Shown one piece after another: positions 28,536-42,829 of a stretch of 59,948 nucleotides of DNA. The position numbers and the translations under genes were made by a program. The notes under the pieces were generated by a model. That model did no database searches. It worked only from the letters and a program-made list of their open reading frames with translations, and had not been told where the DNA came from. The DNA is taken from NCBI RefSeq assembly GCF_015645445.1, contig NZ_JADOGI010000042.1, positions 1-59,948 of the forward strand, given 5' to 3'. This DNA is from Nonomuraea cypriaca. Lineage in GTDB: Bacteria > Actinomycetota > Actinomycetes > Streptosporangiales > Streptosporangiaceae. The first letter of the stretch is position 1, and each line of letters begins with the position of its first letter.

Positions 28536-29201
28536 TCAGACCTCTCGGTTGGTGGTTGTCGTGACCCCCTGAGGGTCAGTCATCAAGGCTATCAGCCGAT
28601 GGCACACACCTTGGACACTCGTGTTCACCAGGGTGAGGTCGAACTCCTTCTCCGCGGCCATCTCGACCCGCCCGGCCTCCAGCCGGCGCGCGATGACCTC
28701 CTCGGGCTCGGTGCCGCGACCGCGCAGCCGCTTCTCCAGCTCCTCCCAGCTGGGGGGAGCCAGGAACACCAGCAGCGCCTCCGGCATGCTGCGCCGGACC
28801 TGCCTGGCGCCCTCGAGGTCGATCTCCAGCAGGGTCGGCACGCCCTCTGCCAGCTTCTTCAGCACCGGCTCGCGCGGGGTGCCGTAGCGGTTGCCCGCGA
28901 ACTCCGCCCACTCGAGCAGCTCGCCGGCCTCCACGAGGCGGTCGAACTCCGCGCCGTCGACGAAGAAGTAGTGGACCCCGTTCACCTCGCCGGGACGGGG
29001 TCTCCTGGTGGTCACCGAGACCGACAGCCACACCTCGGGGTGTGCCCGCCGGAGCTCGGCGACGACCGTGGACTTGCCGACGCCTGACGGCCCGGAAAGG
29101 ACCGTCAGCCGTCTCTCACTCGAAGGCAGGAAGCCGACCTCCACTCCCGATCCGACCGCCTCGTGGGCGCTGACTTCGCCGGACCAGAACCTGTCGGTCA
29201 C
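28536..29201 (-). CDS. gmk: Guanylate kinase
   Basis: The enzyme phosphorylates GMP to GDP. The 221-residue protein has P-loop [16 protein letters not shown], the GMP-binding [33 protein letters not shown] and the lid [16 protein letters not shown]. The start GTG 29201 lies after GGGGGTAGGAA. A 25-residue N-terminal extension precedes the conserved domain; GTG further in (about residue 16) could also be the start. It is followed by rpoZ and coaBC and preceded by mihF. Confidence 0.95.
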   Translation of the reverse strand: MTDRFWSGEVSAHEAVGSGVEVGFLPSSERRLTVLSGPSGVGKSTVVAELRRAHPEVWLSVSVTTRRPRPGEVNGVHYFFVDGAEFDRLVEAGELLEWAEFAGNRYGTPREPVLKKLAEGVPTLLEIDLEGARQVRRSMPEALLVFLAPPSWEELEKRLRGRGTEPEEVIARRLEAGRVEMAAEKEFDLTLVNTSVQGVCHRLIALMTDPQGVTTTTNREV

Positions 29202-29243
29202 TTCCTACCCCCGTTGAACCTGCGCTTTCGTGTGGAACCGAGA

Positions 29244-29567
29244 CTAGCTCTCGTTGCCACCGAACTCGCGCTCGAGGGAGGCCCTCTGGTTCGCGCCGAG
29301 ACCCCGCACGCGGCGGGACTCGGCGATGGCAAGCCGCTCCATGAGCTGCTTGGCGCGGACCTTGCCCACGCCGGGGAGCGATTCCAACAAAGCCGACACC
29401 TTCATCTTGCCGATGACGTCGTCGGTCTGCCCATCCTTGAGCACCTCAGCCAGAGAAACCGCGCCATGCTTGAGCCGGTTCTTGACCTCGGCACGCTCTT
29501 TACGGGCCTTGGCAGCCTTCTCCAGGGCTGCGGCGCGCTGCTCAGGGGTCAGGGGAGGAAGAGCCAC
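29244..29567 (-). CDS. mihF: Actinobacterial integration host factor
   Basis: The 107-residue nucleoid protein binds DNA with no sequence preference and bends it. It has the family core MALPPLTPEQRAAALEKAAK at the start, LKHGAVSLAEVLKD, VSALLESLPGVGKVRAKQLM (helix-two-turn-helix binding the minor groove) and LGANQRASLEREF. GTG 29567 is preceded by AGGTG at eight bases. It stands between pyrF and gmk as in other actinomycetes. Confidence 0.95.
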   Translation of the reverse strand: MALPPLTPEQRAAALEKAAKARKERAEVKNRLKHGAVSLAEVLKDGQTDDVIGKMKVSALLESLPGVGKVRAKQLMERLAIAESRRVRGLGANQRASLEREFGGNES

Positions 29568-30128
29568 GCCGGGTCACCTCGAATTTCTGTCGATGTACTC
29601 GGACGGGAAGGGAAACTAGCTGGTCATCGCCCCCTAAGCAACGTCAAGAGCGGTTTCTCTCGTCACAAAATCCACTTCATCACTCTGCGTGATCGTAAAA
29701 TCACACACTGCTGATCAAATCGCCCTCACTTCCCGCTTAGCCCGTCGGGGCGCGACGGTGTCGCGAAACGCAACGATGATCACGCAGCGCCCACACCCTA
29801 ATGTCCGAAACCCACCCCACACCAGGCCCGAAACCCTGATGAAGATCGCGTACGAGAGCCCGCCGGCATGCATTATGATCTTGTTAGCGGAGGCCCGCAG
29901 CCGGGGGCGAGAACGGGGGTTCGGCGCATACCGTCATGCCTCGGGCACGTCACGACATAGGTGGATATCGGGCGCCATGCCCGAGGACGGAAGCGGCCGC
30001 CGATCGACCACGGAGGGGGTCGACGATGCGGTCGTCACGGCGAGCACCACGTGAGCCTTCACAACCGGCCATGACGGAGGGAGACCGACGTCGGCGCGTG
30101 CGGTGAAGCCGGCTCCGCCGTAAAAGAT
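29568..30128. other. Intergenic upstream of mihF, AT-richer, no gene seen
   Basis: About 560 bases before the tandem repeat. The part nearest mihF (29620-29720) is unusually AT-rich for this genome, with CTTGACG and CTAGTTT on the minus strand, and probably holds the mihF-gmk-rpoZ-coaBC promoter, though I cannot fix a spacing. Open frames here have no codon bias or domain. Confidence 0.4.
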
Positions 30129-30284
30129 GGACCGAGAGATCAGACCGCGAGCGTGGACTGAGAGATCAGGCCGCAAGCATGGACCGAGAGATCAGACCGC
30201 GAGCGTGGACTGAGAGATCAGGCCGCAAGCATGGACCGAGGGACCAGGCCGCGAGCATGGGCTGAAGGATCAGACCGCGAGCAG
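30129..30284. repeat. Six tandem 26-bp repeats next to pyrF
   Basis: Six units of 26 bases run from 30129 to 30284, ending five bases before the pyrF stop. They alternate two types, GGACCGAGAGATCAGACCGC... and GGACTGAGAGATCAGGCCGC..., so the first two units (52 bp) are repeated exactly as units three and four; units five and six are drifted. There are no unique spacers, so it is not a CRISPR array. Confidence 0.95.
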
Positions 30285-30289
30285 CGGGA

Positions 30290-30982
30290 TCACACGGAAC
30301 GGCGCAGGGACGCGGCGATGGCGGCGGCGGCCGCACCCGGGTCTGGGGAATCGGTGATGGGCCGGCCGATGACGAGCAGGTCGGCGCCGTCGGCGAGCGC
30401 TTGTTCGGGTGTGGCCACGCGCATCTGGTCCTGCGTGGCGGCCCCCGTGGGCCGCACGCCCGGCGTGATGAGCGTGATCCCCGTCCCGATCTCCGCCCGC
30501 ACCGCCCGCACCTCGTTCGGCGAGCACACCAGGGCCGTGGCTCCCGCCTCCACCGACAGGACGGCCAGGCGGCGCACCGCGTCGTCGGCGGGCCCGGCGA
30601 GCCCGATGCGGCCCAGGTCGTCCTCCGAGAGGGAGGTCAGGACCGTGACCGCGGCGATCATGGTGTGCGGGGCGGCCTCGACGGCGGCCTGGATCATGGC
30701 GGGCCCGCCGGCGGCGTGCACCGTCAGAATGGCCGGGCGCAGGCGGCCGACCGCGCGGGCGGCGCCTGCGACGGTGTTGGGGATGTCGTGCAGCTTGAGG
30801 TCGAGGAACACCTGGACGCCGCTGGCGCCGCGTACGGAGGCGATGACGTCGGGCCCGTAGCGGAGATAGAGCTCCAGGCCCACCTTGACCGTGCTGACGT
30901 GCGGCGTCACCAGGGCCGCCCACCGGGCTGCGGTTTCCAGGTCGGGAGCGTCGAGAGCGACGGCGATGGGTGCGGGAGTCAA
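30290..30982 (-). CDS. pyrF: Orotidine 5'-phosphate decarboxylase
   Basis: This is the last step to UMP. The 230-residue protein has IAVALDAPDLETAARWAALV, VKVGLELYLRYGPDVI, the catalytic FLDLKLHDIPNTVAGAARA, TLITPGVRPTGAATQDQMRV-type blocks and ADLLVIGRPITDSPDPGAA. I chose TTG 30982 because AAGGAG lies eight bases before it. A GTG at 31036 would add 18 residues encoded by repeat DNA derived from the pyrD 3' end, so it is unlikely. It is the last gene of the pyr operon, 163 bases after pyrD. Confidence 0.95.
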   Translation of the reverse strand: MTPAPIAVALDAPDLETAARWAALVTPHVSTVKVGLELYLRYGPDVIASVRGASGVQVFLDLKLHDIPNTVAGAARAVGRLRPAILTVHAAGGPAMIQAAVEAAPHTMIAAVTVLTSLSEDDLGRIGLAGPADDAVRRLAVLSVEAGATALVCSPNEVRAVRAEIGTGITLITPGVRPTGAATQDQMRVATPEQALADGADLLVIGRPITDSPDPGAAAAAIAASLRRSV

Positions 30983-31031
30983 GGCTTGCTCTCCTTGGAG
31001 TCGTTCAATGGTGCTGTCTTCAGAAGCGGAG

Positions 31032-31143
31032 GTCACGACGCGCCTTCCTCGGAAACGACCAGCAGGTGCCGGGTGCGGGAGTCACGGCATGGTGTCCTGG
31101 GAAACGACGGGAGTCACGGCGCGGTCTCCTCGGAATCGACGGG
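31032..31143. repeat. Echoes of the pyrD 3' end between pyrD and pyrF
   Basis: A 32-base unit (plus strand AGTCACGGCGCGGTCTCCTC then GGAATCGACGGG) repeats three times, at 31080-31111, 31112-31143 and from 31144 into pyrD itself. A fourth, more diverged copy with the extra motif AGCAGGTGCC lies at about 31032-31079. On the minus strand each copy carries the last codons of pyrD plus a TGA, so the pyrD end has been duplicated downstream several times. Confidence 0.85.
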
Positions 31144-31145
31144 AG

Positions 31146-32123
31146 TCACGGCGCGGTCTCCTCGGAATCGACCAGCAGGTGCCGGGGGGCGCTTCCCGGC
31201 GGGCGGTGGGCCAGGCCGACGGCGTCGGCCAGCCGCTGGAAGCCGCGGGCCCTCAGGAGGTCCTCGAGTTCGCGTTCGATGCGCAGGCAGGCGTACGGGT
31301 CATGGAACAGCGCCGTGCCCACTCCGACCACGCAGGCGCCCGCCAGGACCAGCTGGAAGGCGTCCCTGCCGGTCATGACGCCGCCGATGCCGATCAGCGG
31401 CACGCCGGGCAGGGCGGCGTGGACCTGCCAGACACACCGTACGGCGAGCGGCAGGATCGCCGGCCCCGACAGCCCACCGGTGACGGCGGCGAGCGAGGGG
31501 CGCAGCGCCTCGGTGTCGATGGCCATGCCCAGCGGGTTGTTGATCATGGACAGCGCGTCGGCCCCCGAGTCCACGCACGCCCGCGCGACGGACACGATGT
31601 CGGCCACGTCGGGCGCGAGCTTGGCGACGACGGGCACGTCGTAACGCATGATGGACCGCACGGAGGCGATCACCTCGGCGGCCGCGCTGCCCTCGCGGGC
31701 GAAGACCCGGCCGCGGTCCTCCATGTTCGGGCAGGAGAGGTTGACCTCGAGCGCGGTCACCCCGGGCGCGTCGGCGAGCCTGCGGGCCAGCTCGGAGTAT
31801 TCGGCGACGGTGCCGCCGCCGATCGAGACGATGGTCTTGATGCCCCGCTGGGCCAGCCAGGGCAGCTCACGCTCCAGGAACGCCTCGATGCCCGGGCCCT
31901 GCAGTCCGACGGAGTTGAGCATGCCCGAGGGCGTCTCGGCCATGCGGGGCGTGGGCCGGCCCGACCTGGGCGCCATGGTGATCGAGCGGGTGGTCAGCGC
32001 CCCGAGCCGGTGCAGGTCGAAGAACTGGGCCAGTTCCCGGCCCGAGGAGGCGCAGCCGGCGGCCGTGGTGATCGGGTTCGCCAGCTCCACGTGCGCCAGA
32101 AATGTCCGCATATCAACTGACAT
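31146..32123 (-). CDS. pyrD: Dihydroorotate dehydrogenase, catalytic subunit (class 1B)
   Basis: The 325-residue FMN protein oxidises dihydroorotate to orotate. It has NPITTAAGCASSGRELAQFF, the cysteine-bearing EVNLSCPNMEDRGRVFA (class 1B active site), VVAKLAPDVADIVSVARA and IPLIGIGGVMTGRDAFQLV-like blocks. It works with the Fe-S/FAD subunit PyrK, whose gene precedes it with an 11-base overlap. ATG 32123 follows GGAGG at about 11 bases; ATG 32111 is possible. The last ten codons (HLLVDSEETAP) belong to a duplicated segment. Confidence 0.94.
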   Translation of the reverse strand: MSVDMRTFLAHVELANPITTAAGCASSGRELAQFFDLHRLGALTTRSITMAPRSGRPTPRMAETPSGMLNSVGLQGPGIEAFLERELPWLAQRGIKTIVSIGGGTVAEYSELARRLADAPGVTALEVNLSCPNMEDRGRVFAREGSAAAEVIASVRSIMRYDVPVVAKLAPDVADIVSVARACVDSGADALSMINNPLGMAIDTEALRPSLAAVTGGLSGPAILPLAVRCVWQVHAALPGVPLIGIGGVMTGRDAFQLVLAGACVVGVGTALFHDPYACLRIERELEDLLRARGFQRLADAVGLAHRPPGSAPRHLLVDSEETAP

Positions 32124-32964
32124 GTCGTGCCCCGCCTCCGGGGGCGCCGAGCGCGTCGAACGGGATCGTTCCCACGTCCTCGAAGCGCACCCGCTCCCCC
32201 CGGAACACCGGCCCCTCCGCGCACGCCCGGACCATCCTGGTCACCCCGTCGTCCCCGATGACCGGCAGCACGCACGTCATGCACACCCCGATCCCGCAGG
32301 CCATCGACTCCTCGACGGCCACCTGCACCGGGATGTCGAACTCCATCGCCACCGCCGTCACCGCCCGCAGCGTCTCCATGGGCGCGCAGGCGTAGACGGC
32401 ATCGGCCCGCGTATCGGCGATCACGGACGGCAGCGCGTCGGTGACCTTGCCGCGCAGGCCCAGCGAGCCGTCCTCGGTGGTCAGCGTGGTCGTCTCGGCC
32501 ATCCTGCGGGCCCGCATCGCGCCGAACACGCGCTCGGCCCCGGCCGCGCCGAGCACGAAGTCGACCCGGCAGCCCCGCGCCAGCAGCGCGTCGGCCAGCG
32601 GGAACAGCACGGCGGAGCCGTACTCGGCGCCGACGAGCACGCAGTGCGCGGGGTCGCGCGGCAGCGGAAAGGGCCGCCCGAGCGGCCCGACCAGGTCGAG
32701 CGTGTCACGGGCGCGCCGCTCGGCCAGCCAGGCCGTGCCCGGCCCGCCGGTGGTGAAGACCAGCTCGACCGTGCCGCCGTAGTCGGACTTGACGTCGTGG
32801 ATGGAGAACGCGCGACGCGTCACCATCGACGTGTTGGCCCCGCCGACCGCCACGGAGACGAAGTGACCGGGGCGGTAACGCTCGGCGATGCCGGGCGCCA
32901 CCACCGTCAGCGCATGGTAGGCGTCGACCCGGCGCGTCGTCAGCACCGTGCCCGTCACCTGCAC
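32113..32964 (-). CDS. pyrK: Dihydroorotate dehydrogenase electron transfer subunit
   Basis: The 283-residue subunit carries FAD and a 2Fe-2S cluster and passes electrons from PyrD to NAD. The FAD domain has YRPGHFVSVAVGG and RRAFSIHD. The NAD domain has HCVLVGAEYGSAVLFPLADA. The cluster ligands are in MACGIGVCMTCVLPV and RACAEGPVF. Start GTG 32964 is the first possible. Its end overlaps pyrD by 11 bases and carB ends 38 bases upstream. Confidence 0.94.
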   Translation of the reverse strand: MQVTGTVLTTRRVDAYHALTVVAPGIAERYRPGHFVSVAVGGANTSMVTRRAFSIHDVKSDYGGTVELVFTTGGPGTAWLAERRARDTLDLVGPLGRPFPLPRDPAHCVLVGAEYGSAVLFPLADALLARGCRVDFVLGAAGAERVFGAMRARRMAETTTLTTEDGSLGLRGKVTDALPSVIADTRADAVYACAPMETLRAVTAVAMEFDIPVQVAVEESMACGIGVCMTCVLPVIGDDGVTRMVRACAEGPVFRGERVRFEDVGTIPFDALGAPGGGARHVS

Positions 32965-33002
32965 CGGAGTGCCGGCCAGTCGTCTTCACCTCCCGTGCGG
33001 GG

Positions 33003-36276
<3,274 letters not shown>

Positions 36277-36290
<14 letters not shown>

Positions 36291-37485
36291 GGGCGATGAC
36301 CTCACAGAACTCGTCGAAAAGGTAGGCGGCGTCATGCGGCCCCGCGGCGGCCTCCGGGTGGTACTGGACGCTGAAGGCGCGGCCGTTCAGCAGGCGCAGG
36401 CCCTCGACGCAGCGGTCGTTGAGGTTGACGTGGCTCACCTCCGCCGCCCCGAAGGGGGTCTCGAACGGGCCGTCGAGCGGCGCGTCCACCGCGAACCCGT
36501 GGTTGTGCGCCGAGATCTCCACCTTCCCGGTGCGCACGTCCTGAACCGGCTGGTTGACGCCCCGGTGCCCGTAACGCAGCTTGTACGTGGACAGCCCCAG
36601 GGCCCGCCCGAACAGCTGGTTGCCGAAGCAGATCCCGAAGAACGGGACCCCGGCCTCGAGCAACCGCCGGAGCGCCGAGACGTCCGCCGTGGCGGGGTCT
36701 CCCGGCCCGTTGGAGAAGAACACCCCGTCCGGCTCGACCGCCATGATCTGCTCGTACGTCGCCGTCGCGGGCAGCACGTGCACCTCGCAGCCGCGTTCGG
36801 CCATCCGGTGCGGCGTCATGCCCTTGATGCCCAGGTCGACGGCCGCGACCGTGAACCGCTTCGCGCCGATCGCGGGCACCACGTAGGGCTCGGCGGTGGC
36901 CACCTCGGCGGCCAGGTCGGCGCCCTCCATGCGGGGCGAGCGGCGTACGCGCTCGACGAGGTCCTCCACCGGCTCTGACGGCGCGGAGAAGATGCCGGCC
37001 CGCATGGCGCCGCGCTCGCGCAGGTGGCGGGTGAGCGCCCGGGTGCCGGACATGGCGATGCCGACGACGCCCTGTTCCTTGAGGTAGTCGCCGAGCGAGC
37101 GGTCGGCCCGCCAGTTGGAGACGACCCTGGAGGGCTCGCGTACGACGTAGCCGGCGACCCAGACGCGCCGGGACTCCGGGTCCTCGTCATTGACGCCGGT
37201 GTTGCCGATGTGCGGCGCCGTCATGGCGACGATCTGCCGGTGGTAGGAGGGGTCGGTAAGGGTCTCCTGGTAGCCGGTCATGCCGGTGTTGAAGACCATC
37301 TCGCCGAACGTCTCACCGTCGGCGCCGTATGGGGATCCCTGGAAGACGCGGCCGTCTTCCAGAACCAGCACCGCTCCTCGGGGGGCTTCGCCCCCCAAGC
37401 GCCCCCCAGAAAGCGAGGAGCCGCTACGCGGCACGTTCTTGAGCACGTCAGCGGGGCTGACGTCGTCAGCGGGGCTGTCGTTCAA
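36277..37485 (-). CDS. carA: Carbamoyl-phosphate synthase small subunit
   Basis: The glutaminase subunit supplies ammonia to CarB. It shows [39 protein letters not shown], the class I amidotransferase nucleophile [16 protein letters not shown], and the catalytic HPE of [11 protein letters not shown]. The start is uncertain. TTG 37485 overlaps the pyrC stop and gives 402 residues, but the first 38 ([17 protein letters not shown] then [18 protein letters not shown]) are non-conserved and partly encoded by a REP-like palindrome. GTG 37371 gives the usual N-terminus but has GAGGAG only two bases upstream. Its stop lies within carB. Confidence 0.93.
37373..37421. repeat. REP-like palindromic element inside the carA 5' region
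   Basis: A nested palindrome: outer arms GCTCCTCG (37373-37380) and CGAGGAGC (37414-37421), inner hairpin GGGGGGC-TTC-GCCCCCC (37380-37396), then AAGCGCCCCCCAGAAAG. It has the look of a repetitive extragenic palindrome, a class that is usually between genes. Here it falls at the carA N-terminus in an open reading frame. It may also act as a processing or attenuation site between pyrC and carA. Confidence 0.75.
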
Positions 37486-38779
37486 ACCAGCTTCCCTTCG
37501 AGAACGGTCGGCCTGCCACGCAGGAACGTGGCCACTACCCGCCCCGGCAGCGTCATCCCCTCGAAGGGGGTGTTCCTGCTCTTGGAGGCGAAGGCCGAGG
37601 GGTCCACTTCGATGCGGACGGATGGGTCGTACAGGGTGATGTTGGCCGGCGCGCCCGCCTCCAGCGCCTGGCCCTGCCCGGCCAGGCGGCCGATGCGGGC
37701 GGGCACGACGGACATGCGCTGGGCGACGCCTGCCCAGTCGAGCAGCCCGGTCTCGACCATGGCCTGCTGCACCACGCTGAGCGCGGTCTCCAGCCCGACC
37801 ATGCCCATGGCCGCGGCCGACCACTCGGTCTCCTTGTCCTCGACCGGGTGGGGCGCGTGGTCGGTGGCGACGACGTCGATCGTGCCGTCGGCCAGCGCGG
37901 CCCGCAGCGCCTCGACGTCGGCGCGGGTGCGCAGCGGCGGGTTGACCTTGTAGATCGGGTTGTACGCGCCCACCGGCGACTCCTCGACCAGGTCGTCGGT
38001 GAGGAGAAGGTGGTGCGGGGTGACCTCGGCGGTGATGTTCCAGCCCTTCGACTTGGCCCAGCGGATGATCTCTACGGAGCCGGCCGTGGAGACGTGGCAC
38101 ACATGCAGCCTGGAGCCCACGTGGGCGGCCAGGAGGCAGTCGCGGGCGATGATCGCCTCCTCGGCGACGGCCGGCCAGCCGGTCAGGCCGAGCCTGCCGG
38201 AGACGACGCCCTCGTTCATCTGGGCGCCGGCGGTGAGCCTGGGCTCCTGGGCGTGCTGGGCGACGACTCCGTCGAACGCCTTGACGTACTCCAGGGCCCG
38301 GCGCATCAGCACGGCGTCGTCCACGCACTTGCCGTCGTCGGAGAAGACGCGTACGCGGGCCGCCGAGTCGGCCATCGCGCCCAGCTCGGCCAACTGCCTG
38401 CCCTCCAGGCGGACCGTGACGGCGCCGACCGGGTGCACGTCGCAGTGCGCGAACTCGCGCCCGAGCCGCCACACCTGCTCGACCACGCCGGCGGTGTCGG
38501 CGACCGGCGAGGTGTTGGCCATGGCGTGCACGGCGGTGTAGCCGCCGCGCGCCGCCGACTGGGTGCCGCTGCGAACGGTCTCGGCGTCCTCGCGGCCGGG
38601 CTCGCGCAGGTGGGTGTGCAGGTCGACCAGGCCGGGCAGCGCGATCGCGCCCGCGCCGTCGACGCTCTCGGCCCCGGCCAGCCCCGGCCCGATCTCGGTG
38701 ATCATGCCGTCGGTGACGCGGATGTCGGCGGGCTCCCCACCCGTGATCCTGACGTTTCGAATGATCATGCCGCGCTCAC

Positions 38780-38783
<4 letters not shown>
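37482..38783 (-). CDS. pyrC: Dihydroorotase
   Basis: The zinc amidohydrolase closes carbamoyl aspartate to dihydroorotate. The 433-residue type I protein has [13 protein letters not shown], the metal site [30 protein letters not shown], and the catalytic [18 protein letters not shown] 38783 overlaps the pyrB stop as GTGA with GGAG seven bases before; the ATG at 38768 is a fallback. Its stop overlaps the TTG of carA. Confidence 0.95.
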
Positions 38784-40290
<1,507 letters not shown>

Positions 40291-40555
40291 TTAAAGGGTG
40301 TTGGTCGGGACACAGAGTACCAGGGGCCACCAGCCACAACGGGAGTGCCCTTCCGTCGCGGCGCGGACCGGCCCGATCCCATGATCAGGTAATTTCCGGG
40401 CCCGCCACCGTGTCAACGCCCTCCGCGCGGGGCAGGTCACGGGGGCCGCCGACCGGCGTACGAGTCCGGGGGCGGTGCGGGCGCCGACGCCGCCACCTCT
40501 GGGCGAAAGGCCGGGCGCGGCGGATACGGCCCGTATGACGGGGGATAGAGCGAAG
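40291..40555. other. Divergent intergenic region between pyrR and arcA
   Basis: About 265 bases hold the promoters for the pyr operon (leftward) and the arc operon (rightward). I see no convincing -10 elements, no arginine repressor box and no riboswitch. A short reading frame upstream of arcA to 40475 is non-coding by its composition. Confidence 0.4.
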
Positions 40556-41800
40556 ATGACGTTCCATGTCGACTCCGAGGTCGGACGCCTGCGCCAGGTC
40601 CTGTTGCACAAGCCCGAGCTGGCGCTCAAGCGGCTGACCCCGACCAACAAGGACGAGTTCCTGTTCGACGACGTGCTGTGGGTGCAGCGCGCGATGGAGG
40701 AGCACGAGGAGTTCCAGCGGGTGCTGCGCGACCGCGGCATCCGCATCCACATGCTGGCCGACCTGCTCAAGGAGACGGTCGACATCCCCGAGGCCCGCAA
40801 GCACATCCTCGACGCGGTCATCGACGAGCGCTGGTACGGCCCCGGCGCCATCGACGACATCCGCAACACACTCGACGGCATGGACTCGGCGACGCTGCAG
40901 CTCTACCTGACCGGCGGCATCACCAAGCGGGAGCTGGTGGAGATGGGCTGCGACCCCAGGTCGGTGACCTTCCACGCCACCGCAGGCGACGACTTCATCC
41001 TCCCGCCGCTGCCCAACCACCTGTTCACCCGTGACACCTCCTGCTGGGTGTACGACGGCGTGTCGATCAACGCGATGAAGAAGAAGGCCCGCATGCGGGA
41101 GACGGTCAACATGGAGGCCGTCTACATGTATCACCCGACGTTCGCCGGCGGGTTCGACCGGCCGGAGAGCGGCGGCTTCCACTGCTGGCTGCCCGGCCAG
41201 GCCGTGGCGCCGGCCACCCTCGAGGGCGGCGACGTGCTGGTCATCGGCCGGGGCGCGGTGCTGATCGGGATGAGCGAGCGCACCCAGCCGCAGGCGGTGG
41301 AGATGCTGGCGCAGCGGCTGTTCGAAGCCGGTTCCGCTCGGAAGATCGTGGCGCTCGACATGCCGAAGGCACGGGCGTTCATGCATCTCGACACGGTGAT
41401 GACGATGCTGGACGTGGGCGTGTTCACCCAGTACGCGGGCCTGGGGATGCTGCCCTCGTACACCATCGAGCCCGGCGACACGCGCAAGGAGCTCAAGGTC
41501 ACCGACCACCCGCCGGAGGACATGCACCAGGCCATCGCGCACGCGCTCGACCTGGCCGAGATCACGGTCCTCACCCCCACCCAGGACGTCCGCGCCGCCG
41601 AGCGGGAGCAGTGGGACGACGGCTGCAACGGCCTGGCGCTCGAGCCGGGCGTCGTCGTCGCCTACGAGCGCAACACCACCACCAACAACCACCTGCGCGA
41701 CAACGGCATCGAGGTCATCACGATCCGGGGCAGCGAGCTCGGCAGGGGACGCGGCGGGCCTCGGTGCATGAGCTGCCCGCTCGAACGCGACGGCATCTAG
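40556..41800 (+). CDS. arcA: Arginine deiminase
   Basis: The enzyme hydrolyses arginine to citrulline and ammonia. The product has 414 residues. Active-site features are the substrate motif [24 protein letters not shown], the histidine of [20 protein letters not shown] (split in two motifs) and the nucleophilic cysteine in [11 protein letters not shown] at the C-terminus. I chose ATG 40556 ([19 protein letters not shown]) because GGGGAT lies about nine bases before it; ATG 40535 is an alternative. First gene of arcA-arcB-arcC-permease. Confidence 0.95.
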   Translation: MTFHVDSEVGRLRQVLLHKPELALKRLTPTNKDEFLFDDVLWVQRAMEEHEEFQRVLRDRGIRIHMLADLLKETVDIPEARKHILDAVIDERWYGPGAIDDIRNTLDGMDSATLQLYLTGGITKRELVEMGCDPRSVTFHATAGDDFILPPLPNHLFTRDTSCWVYDGVSINAMKKKARMRETVNMEAVYMYHPTFAGGFDRPESGGFHCWLPGQAVAPATLEGGDVLVIGRGAVLIGMSERTQPQAVEMLAQRLFEAGSARKIVALDMPKARAFMHLDTVMTMLDVGVFTQYAGLGMLPSYTIEPGDTRKELKVTDHPPEDMHQAIAHALDLAEITVLTPTQDVRAAEREQWDDGCNGLALEPGVVVAYERNTTTNNHLRDNGIEVITIRGSELGRGRGGPRCMSCPLERDGI

Positions 41801-41812
41801 GGGGCTTGTCCG

Positions 41813-42829
41813 ATGACATCCGGGGGGCTTTTGACGGCCTTCGACCTGCGCGACCGCAGCTTCCTCAAGGAGCTCGACCTCACACCGGAGGAGTTCGAGC
41901 AGTTGCTGCGGCTGTCCGCGGAGCTGAAGGCGGAAAGGCAGGCCGGGGCCGAGCGGCAGCGGCTGAGAGGCAGGCACCTCGCGCTGATCTTCGAGAAGCC
42001 CTCGACCCGCACCCGATGCGCGTTCGAGGTGGCCGGGCGCGAGCAGGGCGCGCACGTCACCTCCCTGGAGTCGCCGATCGGGCACGAGGAGTCCGTACGC
42101 GACACCGCGCGGGTGCTCGGCCGGATGTTCGACGGCATCGAGTACCGCGGCAGCAGGCAGGCCTACGTGGAGGAGCTGGCGGCCCTGGCCGGGGTGCCCG
42201 TGTGGAACGGCCTGACCGACGAGTGGCGTCCCACGCAGACGCTGGCAGACATGCTGACCATGCGCGAGCACAGCGACCGGCCGTTGCGCGAGGTGTCGTT
42301 CGCCTATCTGGGTGACGCGCGCAGTGCCATGGGGCGCTCGCTGCTGGTGACGGGGGCCATGCTCGGCATGGACGTACGCATCGTCGCGCCCGGGGCGCTG
42401 CGGCCCGGCTCCGGCGCGGTGGTCGAGGCGGCCGAGGCGCTGGCGTCGGACACCGGTGCCAGGATCACCATCACCGGCGACGTGAACGAGGGCGTCAAGG
42501 GGGCCGACTTCCTCTACACCGACGTGTGGGCGTCGATGCGCGAGCCTGCGCAGGTGTGGGACGAGCGGATCAAGCTGCTGCTGCCGTACCAGGTGAACGA
42601 CGCCGTGGTGGAGGCGACAGGCAACCCCGCCGTCAAGTTCATGCACTGCCTGCCCTCCTGCCACGACAGGGAGACGCGGGTCGGCAGGGACCTCTACGAC
42701 AGGACCGGCCTCGACGCGCTGGAGGTCACCGAGAGCGTCTTCGAGTCGCCGCGCTCGATCGTCTTCGACCAGGCCGAGAACCGCCTGCACACCGTCAAGG
42801 CCGTCATGGTCGCGACCCTGGGAGACTGA
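41813..42829 (+). CDS. arcB: Ornithine carbamoyltransferase (catabolic arcB role)
   Basis: In the deiminase pathway the enzyme splits citrulline by phosphorolysis to ornithine and carbamoyl phosphate; the fold is shared with biosynthetic ArgF. The 338-residue protein has [41 protein letters not shown] blocks, and [17 protein letters not shown]. The usual SMG of OTCases reads SMR here ([17 protein letters not shown]). ATG 41813 follows a GGGGG site. It is 12 bases after arcA and abuts arcC, so the catabolic role is inferred from the operon. Confidence 0.92.
   Translation: MTSGGLLTAFDLRDRSFLKELDLTPEEFEQLLRLSAELKAERQAGAERQRLRGRHLALIFEKPSTRTRCAFEVAGREQGAHVTSLESPIGHEESVRDTARVLGRMFDGIEYRGSRQAYVEELAALAGVPVWNGLTDEWRPTQTLADMLTMREHSDRPLREVSFAYLGDARSAMGRSLLVTGAMLGMDVRIVAPGALRPGSGAVVEAAEALASDTGARITITGDVNEGVKGADFLYTDVWASMREPAQVWDERIKLLLPYQVNDAVVEATGNPAVKFMHCLPSCHDRETRVGRDLYDRTGLDALEVTESVFESPRSIVFDQAENRLHTVKAVMVATLGD

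Noticed and set aside
29689..30054. 121-codon plus-strand frame in the gap between mihF and pyrF
   Set aside because: Low-GC3 composition, no homology pattern and no binding site; regarded as non-coding.
30129..30284. Possible CRISPR array
   Set aside because: The 26-bp units are contiguous without unique spacers, and no cas genes are near.
36291..36335. Earlier ATG start of carB
   Set aside because: The extra 15 residues are not conserved, and the GTG at 36290 has a better spaced binding site and gives the standard CarB N-terminus.
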